A stretch of DNA of 64,000 nucleotides from Adineta steineri (Eukaryota; Rotifera; Eurotatoria; Adinetida; Adinetidae), in NCBI GenBank assembly GCA_905250115.1, contig CAJNOI010000227.1, positions 26,567-90,566 on the forward strand, written 5' to 3'. How positions within the stretch are numbered: the first letter of the stretch is position 1; each line of letters starts with the position of its first letter. Of this stretch, positions 24,599-34,900 are shown piece by piece. The translations under genes were made by a program, and so were the position numbers. The notes beneath the pieces were generated by a model. It saw only the letters and a list, made by a program, of their open reading frames with translations. It made no database searches and was not told the DNA's origin.

Positions 24599-25237
24599 AT
24601 TGGCCGTATATTTATATTTTTTTCTTCTGATAGTCGAGTCGATAACCGTGTACTCAAAATACTCATCAAGTTTGACTGGCTTTGGTAAACAGTTTTGTCG
24701 CGGTGGCTACTGTTATCCAGGATTGAAATACTATTATCAAGCGCTAGCTATAAATTTTTCTTCAACTGGGTTTTATAAAATAATATCTGATAGTAACATA
24801 AATACATATGGTCTTTTGTACCAAAACAGTTTCAATTCTTTTGATGCAGCAACAAATATAGTTGCATCTGATGATGATAGTGGTGGCAATAGCCAATTTA
24901 TGTTTGTGATGTATATTGATTCTACAATCAAGCACATTTTAGTTGTAACAACAGCTTCTATAAAGATTATGGGAGCATTTTCAATCATTATCACAGGGCC
25001 AGGATCTGTTAGCTTCATTGGTATATAAAGGAAGTTTCAAGTTTATTTGAAAGCGTAAGATTAATTCATATTTATCAGTTTTTATTCAAAGTGATTGAAA
25101 ATAATAAATATTTTTCAGGATCTAAACACTTTTTCAAGATGTATTCTTCTATATTGTGCTACAATTCAAATTTTATTCAAGCTTCTCTCATTGCTTTTGT
25201 ATGCTCAATGCTTTTCTCAAAGTGCTTTTGCATTTGA
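24599..25237 (+). CDS. PPC-like secreted protein, copy 3 (two exons seen, 5' end unresolved)
   Basis: Exon 24599-25020 begins with a hydrophobic stretch (LAVYLYFFLLIVESITVYS), like the core of a signal peptide. It continues with the PPC-like head: YYYQALAINFSSTGFYKI, NINTYGLLYQNSF, SDDDSGGNSQF, KHILVVTT and GAFSIIITGPGSV. It ends in phase 1 at a GT donor. A 98-base intron joins it in phase to 25119-25237, which ends in a second hydrophobic segment (ASLIAFVCSMLFSKCFCI) and a stop, as in GPI-anchored or C-terminally anchored proteins. AATAAA occurs at 25260-25265. No ATG lies in frame at the 5' end; the acceptor TTCAG at 24598 needs an upstream exon in phase 2 that I could not place. This copy is the most diverged of the three and carries two Cys pairs near its start that the others lack. 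Confidence 0.5.
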
Positions 25238-25324
25238 CAACGTATTCTTTCGATCTGAAAATAAATACTTAACAAAATCAAATCTTTCAATGATTATTAT
25301 GTTTATTGTGATATTTTACTAACG

Positions 25325-25912
25325 AGGGAACCCTCTCAAGTGATACCTTCTGTTTTAATTCATGCGTATCTCATGTAATCAAGTATATTGATGTAGTAAA
25401 AAACTTAAAGGAAAATTTCTCCTCATTTCTGAGGGTATACCCCAAAAAATAAACTATGAAGTTTCGATCTAAAATTTTACCCATGAATAGGTCTAATAAT
25501 CATTAGAACATTCGGAAAGTTTCAGCCAAAAAGAAGGTTCCTTTCCCGAGATATGGAATTTCGAGTAAATAGTCGTTTGATCTATATTAGCGGAGAGTAC
25601 AAAGTTCGCTAAGAATTTCAATATCTCGAGAAAGGAATTTTCTTTTTGGGTGAAATCTTCAGGGCGTTCTTAAGACTATTAGACCTATGTATGGATAAAA
25701 TTTCAGATCGAAACTGCATAGTTTAGTTTTTGAGTATACCCTTAGGAACAAGACGAAAATCTAATAAAATGACAATAACTATTGCAGGAAGAGAAATGGA
25801 GCAAATTCCCTTCAGGTTTTTTACTACCTCAATATACTTGATTACATGAGAGACGCATGAATTAAAACAGAAGGTATCACCTGAGAAGATTCCTTCGTTA
25901 GTATTTTCTTAT
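25325..25912. mobile_element. Foldback element
   Basis: Arms 25325-25590 and 25620-25912 are inverse: GATACCTTCTGTTTTAATTC with its partner near 25865, TACTTGATTACATGAGA with TCTCATGTAATCAAGTATAT, and CCAAAAAGAA with TTCTTTTTGG. The inner word GCCAAAAAGAA followed by TTCCTTTNTCGAGATAT also occurs singly at 13217-13250, so the family has another relic in the window. Confidence 0.65.
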
Positions 25913-26132
25913 CATTTTCCAAAAAGTGTCCGGTGATTGGAACTGACAGACAGCAAGAACTCTAACGATTTCATTAGCATAAATTGTTTTCTTACATCGA
26001 TTTCTACTTGATCTTTCCTTAAAGAACTGATTAGAGTGTAGATTCAGCAATATTCTCCGATAGTCGAAAATAATATTTCTTATAATAATTCAATAAGGCA
26101 ACTATTCCTCGCAGCTTTGTTTCGTATACATC

Positions 26133-26372
26133 ATGATATTCGAAGCATTTCTAAATGATCTTTTGAGTTGCATTTACTTTATTCTAGATAGATTTCAATT
26201 ACTGAACACATGGAAGCTACTCAAACATCATAGAAGTCAAATCGTCTTCATCATTATCTTCACAGTTAGTATTTATATCATACGTTTGTCATTTCAAGTT
26301 CTAGGGCGTCTAACGCACTTATTTTTTTATTATACATCTTCACTGATTTTCACTCCGACATCATCCATGTAA
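26133..26372 (+). CDS. Small hydrophobic open frame, possible exon remnant
   Basis: 79 codons with two hydrophobic stretches (IVFIIIFTVSIYII and LTHLFFYYTSSLIF) preceded by basic residues (KLLKHHRSQ). The stretch is the best conserved part of the duplicated block, which hints at past coding. The homologous stretch near 8300-8480 is interrupted. It could be the membrane-anchor exon of a lost gene. No known family was recognised. Confidence 0.25.
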   Translation: MIFEAFLNDLLSCIYFILDRFQLLNTWKLLKHHRSQIVFIIIFTVSIYIIRLSFQVLGRLTHLFFYYTSSLIFTPTSSM

Positions 26373-26444
26373 AGTATCGACCTGTCCATGTTACTGTTCA
26401 CCTATTTACGGAAAGCCAGAAAATGCGAAACTCATGCTTTCATT

Positions 26445-26733
26445 TAGGGGTGGCACTTTAATTTAATTTTGAAAAAGTAAAGTAAAGTGAAGTACAGTAT
26501 GGCCCTACAGTTGTTTATAATTGTTTTATTTTCCACCAAGTCAATAGAAAAATGGTTTTTAATAAATTTTGACACATGCGCACGTTATTATCGCATCATA
26601 ATGAACAAATAAAATAATAATAAACAACTACAGTGCTCTGCTGTACTTCACTGTATATTATTTTACTTTATTTTTTGATAAAGCAGACATATTTTACTTT
26701 ACTGGATAAAGTAATGATAATGTACTATCCCTA
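26445..26733. mobile_element. hAT-like miniature element, 289 bp
   Basis: The ends TAGGGGTGGCAC and GTACTATCCCTA are inverse. The flanks CTTTCATT and TTCTCATT agree at six of eight positions. The interior is a foldback rich in AAAGTAAAGT and CAGTGAAGTACAG motifs. It is absent from the corresponding site of the left segmental copy. Confidence 0.65.
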
Positions 26734-27389
26734 TTCTCATTACATAATTTTTATCTTGTCAGAAGGATAGTATGAGATGTTTCACTAATTGTTTTCTTTC
26801 AGATGTTATCAATTTGTTAATTGTAGGAGAGCTACAATTAACTTACTGAAAAAATAAACATATATGAAAATTATCCTCCGTCACGAGCCTATATTTTAAT
26901 AACAAAACCGTAAAAAAAACTCTGATTCTAATAAAGATTTGACAATATATAGAGCAGCTCTACTGAGATATATTCTAACAATTTCAGCTTCATGTACTTT
27001 CATTCCGCTAAGATATTCAAAATAGAAAATGCGAAACCGTTATCCAGATACGAATGAATAGGTCAGTACCATTTTTTTTACTGCAGTACTCTCCTTTTTG
27101 CTTTTGATACATACAAAGAATTTCCGTACAAAATAAAAACCCTTCTGCGTTTGTAGAAAATTCATAATACAATCTTTTTCTTGTCTATTCCGTCTTTACA
27201 ATTATCATTTTTTATTATAATCTTGAAATATCCCCTTTCAAATCCCTTCTAAAACACGTAAAATACTCATATCAAACATACATCGTCGTAAACGACCATT
27301 GATGGAGAAAAACGGAGATATACAGAGATCGTGCACAGCCTCCGTATACAGTCGTACACAGCTGTCGCAACTGTACAACTTAATGATCA

Positions 27390-27647
27390 GTAAGTATTTA
27401 AATGTGATTTTTTGTTTTATTTAATTTATTTTAGGTCATCATGATATATTAAACTAAATCGAGGAACAGTAAGTATTTTAATCTATTTTATTTTGTTTTA
27501 TTTTATTTTTAGGTTATTCTGATGAATTGTATTAAGACACAGTAAGTATTTTTATTTTTATTTATATATTTTAGGTCATTTCTAGTCGATAACTCAACGA
27601 ACAACGGGTATTTTTTTAAAATTTTTTTAATTTAGTTTTTCTTTCAG
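27390..27647 (+). repeat. Intron-like tandem repeat (four units)
   Basis: Four successive units of about 65-80 bases each consist of GTAAGTATTT (or GGTATTTTTT), a T-rich stretch and TTTTAG or TTTCAG. They are separated by 29-34 base segments beginning GTCAT or GTTAT. The intron-like parts are at 27390-27434, 27469-27512, 27542-27574 and 27608-27647. The mini-exon segments share TGATGAATT or CGANGAACA words but carry stops in all joins, so they are not a coding microexon series. Confidence 0.6.
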
Positions 27648-28388
27648 ATCGTTCTTTTATGGATGAATTTGATCGTATGGGAAAGGTAGGGAGAAAGGCA
27701 GAGTTAGAGATAGAACTGGTCTGATAAAATGGCTTGTAGTTTTAGTGCGATAAAAGACACCATTTGTGTACCGTGGTTTTCCTGTATACGCTCATTTACG
27801 ACCGTATACAGGAAAAATATGCTGATTTACGATCGTATATCGGAGTCCATAACCGTTGATCTAGGTAGAATCCTGTTCTTTTTTTCCTGAGTCTTATTTA
27901 ACATTGTACACGAAGTATAATGATTTGATAATGGGTTTTCATTATTTTCTCTCAAGTTCCTTGTTTAATTATCATTTTAAATGTTTCATTTTATCGTCAA
28001 CTGTCATACTATTCCAACATAGTTAAAACTTCGTTTTAAGAGAGTGTGACAAATGAATTTGTTAAATTTAATTATTTGAACATTTATTTTGTATCCCATG
28101 CAAAAGGACGTTCCAGTAAGAACATTAGAAAATAATTCTGTTTCCAGTCTTTTCCATTATTCTATTGCTTCTCGTCTGTTCCAACGCATTTTACTAATGT
28201 GAGAGAAAAAAACACAGTAAGTGATAGAACAGATGTGTAACATAGTTCCATGAGTAACTAAGAGTCATGCGTTTTCAATATTTTAGTTTTCTTCCTGAAG
28301 CTAAATGAAACCTGACATAAATAGAAGTATTCAGATTAACTAGTAAATTTTATATCAGTGAATGTTTTTTCCATTTATTACACCAGAA

Positions 28389-29308
28389 AATTGATACTAT
28401 AGTCAACATCAAAAGTTTAAGTGAAAATGATTTTTCATTGTTTTTTCATATAATGAGGAATGGATCTGACGTAAATGGTGATATAGATAGTACGAAAGGG
28501 CGCTTACATCATGTACTGTATGAAGAGAATCTCTCTTTGTCCATATAGGTTTTACATAATTAAAATAGTTTTTTTCAAGCGAAAATAATTTTTAGGTGCA
28601 TTCTAGTACTTCCCATTTCCTAACCGAGAGATTCGTGCTAAAATTAAAAAATAAACCAATCGATAGATTTTTACGCGCCATTATTGTCTAAAAAAAGGCC
28701 GTTTCTCTAAACTTCATTTTCACTTGCAAAACCTGACTTTAGTGAGGATAGACCAAAACATGAAATGTTTATTTCCTCAAAATAATTAACAAAAAAATTA
28801 TTAGTGTTTTTCAAAACTGAGTTATCGAAAAAAAGACATGAAAACAGATGATATTTGAACTTTGAATACAACGTTTTGTTGAGTTTTGAACGCTCTTTCT
28901 ACTAGTATATAGCGCATTGCAAGAAGACTAAATATTTAAGAACTAATATTATTTTCTTCGTGATTTTGCAGGTGAAATTGAAATTTGGAGAAAAAACCTT
29001 ATTCTAGAAACTGACTGAGTGAAAATTCTCTATCAATTGGTCTATTTGTTTTATGTTAGCGCAAATCTGTTCGTTCGAACATGCAAAGCAATGAACAGCA
29101 CTTAAACCTATTTCCGCTTGAAAAGAAACCATTTTAACTATGAAAAATCCATATAGACACATAAAATCTCCTAGTATTGCTCACGATGTGACCGATCGCT
29201 CGTACTATCTATATTACCATTTGTGTCAGATTGGTTCCTCATTATGTGAAAAAGAACAATGAATAATCAATGCCACTTAAAGTTTTGGCGTAGACGATAT
29301 ACTTAATT
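28389..29308. mobile_element. Foldback element, about 920 bp
   Basis: Arms of over 250 bases face each other around a centre near 28845: TCATATAATGAGGAATGGAT with its inverse near 29235, and GATATAGATAGTACGA with TCGTACTATCTATATT. There is no open frame. A target duplication was not identified. Confidence 0.65.
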
Positions 29309-31923
29309 ACCTTATTTCACAATGCCACTTGTCTTCAATTTCTATCGTGCCTTTTATCACTGAATTCGTTTGAAAAAAGAAGCATACATGCTCTGAGCTT
29401 CATCTTTTAACAAACTGAAAAGAAATCAGAATAAATCAATATAATAAAAAATATGAGATAAAACAGAGGCTAGATGCATTTGTAAAATAATCGCAGTTTT
29501 CCTTCTAATGTGTTATAGGAAAGGCAAGAAAATTAGATTACTTTTATTATAACAAAGCTTTAGAAAAATAATTTGCTCATTTGGTAGTAGTTATGAAAAT
29601 GAGTGGTTTTACTCTACGAAAAAGAATAAACTAATTTTTGATATCCATCTGTGTATGAAGATGTTTATTTTTTAAAAAGCTATTCCTTCTGCAGCTCAGA
29701 ATAATATATGTAAGAAACTGATCATATTATGAAGTTTACCTGGGAAGCATGTCCAATTGCAACATGTCCAAATTGTATACATTGCAAGTTTATAGATTTT
29801 AGAAAAAATAGTCAATTTCCTAATTGTTTGGCAACAAGGGCACATCGTTCAAATTTAGATCTTTTCACATTCTTTAACATCCTAGATAGTCAACTTAAAT
29901 TTTGTCAAGAATCGTCCTCTGTCATTGAGAGATTTATACTTAAGCATTTATATCTTCCATAATTTTATAACTCTAATTTGTAAGCACACAAATAGATATC
30001 GACTAATAACTAATTGATTAAATCGACACATCTATAATTGAATTTCTTTTTCTCTCTCTTCCTTCTCGTTCTTCTATATGCATATATGCATACCTTTTCA
30101 TTCTCTCTTGTCTATCTAGTACGTCCCGAGAAAAAGATGAATGCGGAATAAAACTGTATTTAGAGACAACTAATTATTATTCCTTGTATAATCTTCTTTT
30201 TTCCCTTATTTTATTGTACCATAATTCCTAAACCTCATGGGAAACAATAAATGCAGATATAAATAAAAATAAAAATAAAAATGAAAAATATTATAAAGTA
30301 ATTTTTCAACGTCAAAACGCTTTTCATGCATTTAAGAATAGACAGATAGTGCATCTACTTCTTTTTTCGATGTATTTCGTGTTGATATTTCGAGTTCTTA
30401 TGGAGTAAGTAAAAAGAAAAGAGAAAACTTAACTGGAGTGACTGTTTTTTGTAGATAACATTAGAATTTAAATGTCATTCCATGAGTATTCAGATTACAA
30501 AAGTGTTTCATAATCAAATTTTTATTTCATGCTTTATATACTGATAAAATCAGACCTGGCTTTCCACTCCGCCTCTTTTTCCTCTTTTCTTATAAAAAGT
30601 CCTCTTTTCCTCCTCTTTTTTTTATAAAATCCTCTTTTTTCTCTTTTTTAAGAAAAACTTAAGGATTAGGAAAAAATAATGGATAATGTTAGTTCATTTG
30701 GATAAATGAATAGAGTTCGAACCAAAAATGTCTATAACAAGACTGAAAATGTTCAAAGTAGAGACCAGAATTCTTGACCAAGAAGGAGATGACGACAGTC
30801 TTCCTCTGTTACAAATCTTGACTTTTTTGCTAAAACTTTTAACCTTTCTTGAAAAAGCTCTTAAGTCTCATGAAAAAATTCCAACAGAAAGTGTTCTTTA
30901 CCTTTATCTTTCGTATAAAATCATGAGTGTATTTCTTTTAAAAACTTTCAAAGAAAAGTACTAATTACAGTATCTTTACTATGTATTTCGGAAAAGGTTA
31001 GCCAGGATACTCTGCGAAAAATGTCATATTTTTATCAAAGTTCTAGCTTCTCTATCTCAGAAATAATTGAAAATCCAGAGTGGGTCTATGTTGAGAACCG
31101 AATATGCACTGATAATAATTGGGAACCATTTCAATAAGATCTTTTGATTTGGTAATGATTGATCGGTAATCTGGACAATGAACTACTGAGGATGCGCCTC
31201 GAATTTCAAAAACTTATCGCATGTTCTCTCTTTCAGGATCACATTATATTCAGAAATCAAAATGATCTTCTCCTACATGATTTACTCCTAATTTCCAATT
31301 CGTTCTCTATAGGTATTCGATTAACGTGATATCGCACTAGAATAGTTTTGCAACAATTCCTATGACTTTTTCGTAAGCGTCTCGTTCTGAGATCGGTAAA
31401 ATATGAATTGTAGGACCATAACTATCACCAAATCACACTATTCATTTTTTAAGTTTGTCATGCAAATACTGAAAGCTGATAACAAAGCACTAATTTGTCG
31501 ATTGTGTGAAGGTTTATCGACATTTTACAAGCCAAGACTATACATCTCTTTTCTCCTCTTTTGTTATAAAAATCCTCTTTTTTTTGCAACTGCGAAACCT
31601 CTTTTTTCCTCTTTTTCTACAAAGTACCGTTAGGATGCCGAAATCAGATTAAAACAACACATTTGTTTTAGATTATATTTTAACTCTACACAAGCAATGA
31701 TTTAATCGCAACACGTCCTATAAGGTCTTTTGTAAGTAATTATGGAATAGGAAGCACTAAGTGATATATCAAGAATAAACACAGAGAGAGAGAGTCACAA
31801 TTTTCTTTAAAAAAAAAGAAATGAAGTGATTATTATAATTCTATGTATATGATACACGTCTGATTTCAAGGATGAAAAATATAACTATATACTGACCATT
31901 TTTTTTTAGTTTTAGAATTTCTG
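29309..31923. other. Gene-poor stretch with two CCTCTTTT clusters
   Basis: Pyrimidine-rich CCTCTTTT clusters lie at 30565-30650 and 31540-31620 in the same orientation, about 1 kb apart. Frames at 29729 (77 codons, with a CPNCIHC cluster) and 30728 (78 codons) are open but show no family resemblance and no splice framing. A (AAAAAT)n stretch lies near 30262 and an AG run near 31783. Confidence 0.4.
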
Positions 31924-34900
31924 ATGAATCTCAGAAATCTGTGTAGTCGATTAGCTCAGCGACTACGCAGTTATAATCTTTTCATCAACGATGAAGATGA
32001 TAATGACGTTGCGGATATACCAGAAAATCCAGCAATCGTTCTCAAGCGTCAACTTTATACTACTCGATTATACCTTCTCCTTTTGATCGGTAAGTAGGCT
32101 TCTTTTTTTAGAAAACTATATATAACAATGATAGAAAGTCAACGGTTTTAAATAACAAAGGTTACTAATGATTCACTTATTGTTGCTCTAAATGATTGAA
32201 ACCTATAGCATGCAGAAACATAAAGTCCTATCAGATATGCGAGTGTATGGTCAGAGAAAACGTGTTTAAAAACTTAAATAGATCGAAGAAGATTGTGAAA
32301 CATTTTGTCGTAGAGTAAAATTGGAAAAAGCGAAATGAAAGAGTGATCCAGACGTAACCGGCTGGACTTTTAGTACGACTAATTTTTGATAGGAACAAGC
32401 TGGGAAACTGCAGTTCTTAAAATAGCTGCCTAATTCGAGTTTGAATATAAATGGAAATGTAAAAAACAAGTTTCAGTGTAAAATTTTACCTTGAACAAAA
32501 AGATCGTTGTACTTATTTATACTTATGATTCTTATTAATAAATAGATATACTACTATATGTCAATTATAAGTAAATAAAACTTTAAAAAAAATCTATTCC
32601 TGTCTGTTCCTACCAATTTCTATTCTTACAAGAAACATTTGTATGACCTATAAAGGCGAATAATTAAACTAGATCTATTTCTATTATACACTGAAGTTCT
32701 AGCTCACATTTTCCTCGTTTATCTTCTAGGTTATACCGAGTAGACTAATTTTCATTTATATTCAAAGTCCAGTTAGACAGTTGATGGGTTTCTACCACCT
32801 GAAAGAACAATACTTGAACCATCTATTCGTATAAACTCAACATAATAAAAATATTTTTTCATAGGGAATACTCAATTAACTTTTTCGTACGCTTATGTTT
32901 GTAGATTTTCACAACAATCTCAACTAAAATCTTGGCAAGATATAGCTTATATCACCCTTTCTTTACTACAAAATTAGGAAGGTGTCTTCGATGATCGACT
33001 TCTCGAATTAAACCGCGGTCCAGAGGGACGTCGACAACCGACTACGAGCTGTGTGTTTTGGTCTCTGTAGAAATCCTCACAAAATATCAGAAGAGCGAGT
33101 CTTTTAAAAATGATCGTCATTAGTGATACTGACCAGCTGCTTGTATATGCACGCACGTGAAGGGACGCTTGTCAAAACAGAAAGCAACACACACTAATAG
33201 ATGATGATTACATCGATTTCAGTCAATGGTCAAGCGAGTTGTAGCGACGAGCGTTACTTGTTAACAACAATAGGAAAAAGAACGCATGATAATATAGAAT
33301 TCCTGTAAGGACGAAAAATAGTTTTTCAAAAAACGTTCCTTGCGCCTAATAAGTTTACAGAATTTCTCCGACTGGCTAGTTGCACACTCGGGTAGATTCT
33401 TCAGCAATGGTTGTTTATTTCTATCCTACTAGAATAGAAATGCATTTGTTGTTTCCACTATCTTTAATGATACACGTTAAGATATAGGAAGTTTTATAAT
33501 TTTGTATCTTTGATACAATTAACAAATATATATACAGACCTAGCATTGATGCAGAATTATGAATAAATCCATAGAAATCGTACTATAGGATCTTTTCTGA
33601 TCATAAAAGATCAGATTGTTGGATCTTATACGTAATTTATGATTAGTCTTGATGTAAAATTGCATGAACGGTGATCTTGCTCTGATATATTATATGATCG
33701 TGTAAGAATCTTCCGTGAATCTTACGATTCGATTGTTTGCTCTGGACAAAAAGACATATTAGAATAACAAGTGACTTTAATTTAAATTGCTGAAGATATT
33801 CGTCTTTCAGCATACCTCTTTTAATTAGCTGATAGTAATCAAAAGAAAATGAAAAACTAACATAGCAACATTCGGTATAACCAGATCACCACTAATTTAT
33901 ATTAATATCTTCCGAGAGAATGATACTAATGAACGTTTACTTATTTCTCTTATCTGCTGTCTATTTATTAGTTATGCTCACATCTATTATTCATAAAAGT
34001 AGTTACTGCAAGAGATTAACGTTTATATTGCTTCTCTATTTTTCTTTTACTCATCCTAAAACTAGAAAAAATAAAGTCTACAAAAGACAAACTTCCTATA
34101 AGTATATACACAGATGTATCAGAGATTATCGGTTCGTACCGGTTTATATAAGTTTTACATCTCGTACCGTATAAGATAATCAGATTTTCATCAAAAAGAT
34201 TTAATTTCATCTTATATTAGAAGACTAGTAGAAAGATAAAAATAAGACGTAATCTAAAACGATGAATTCTTATGTGTTTTCTTACATTTATGTATAGTCC
34301 TATAATATATTAATTCTTGCAGCTTACCAAGCTGAAATGTGATGAATTGGGATAGTTTTATCAAGAAATACAAGTGAATACCTAATAACTAAAAAAATAG
34401 AACAAAACGATTCGGGATCAATTTCAAAAATCATTGAATTTCTTTTATTCATTTATAGTGACGCTATATATTCTCATTTTCACTGTTTCGATGAGCCTAC
34501 AAACTCGAACAGTTACCATCTCGAGTATTACACCATCTCTCTTCGATCAGCTTCGTCGTGAACATGGCGAAACACTCTCATGTCCATGCTCGAAAATTAC
34601 TATACCCTACAATGAATTCGTTACCAATAATGTTTCATTTCATCCTCTTTGTTCAAGTCTTTTTGTCAGTCAACAATGGATTGAAGCACTTTATTTGTTT
34701 GATTCAAGTATATATTTACCGATGGATTTTCGAACAACGGGTAGTACTCAAGTAAGTAAAGATTTGTAATGTAACAGAACATCTGCCGTTGTCGATAAAC
34801 AATAAAACTCGGTTGAAATAAAAATTCTAAAAACATAAAATGAGAATAATTTCATTTCATACAAAAAAGCCAAAAAAATGCAACTTTTTTACGTTTTCTG

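Larger units (their letters stand above)
25980..28340. repeat. Segmental duplication, right copy, with two insertions
   Basis: Blocks B (25980-26370), C (27080-27285 plus 27865-28040) and A (28140-28335) match 7.7-8.9 kb. Relative to the left copy, two stretches are extra: 26.40-27.07 kb, which holds a hAT-like element, and 27.29-27.86 kb, which holds an intron-like tandem repeat. The left copy therefore serves as an empty site for both. A frame of 79 codons (26133-26372) with membrane segments stays open here but is broken in the left copy. Confidence 0.65.

Noticed and set aside
27435-27607. Coding microexon series
   Set aside because: Joining the short segments gives stops, and the segments are themselves copies of one repeat unit.
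29729-29962. 77-codon frame with a CPNCIHC cluster
   Set aside because: A single Cys cluster is not enough; no second zinc-ligand pair, no homologous family recognised, no splice signals.
31921-31945. CTGATGA followed by GAAA, resembling a hammerhead core
   Set aside because: There is no stem between the two motifs, and the segment is the start of exon 1 of the three-module gene.
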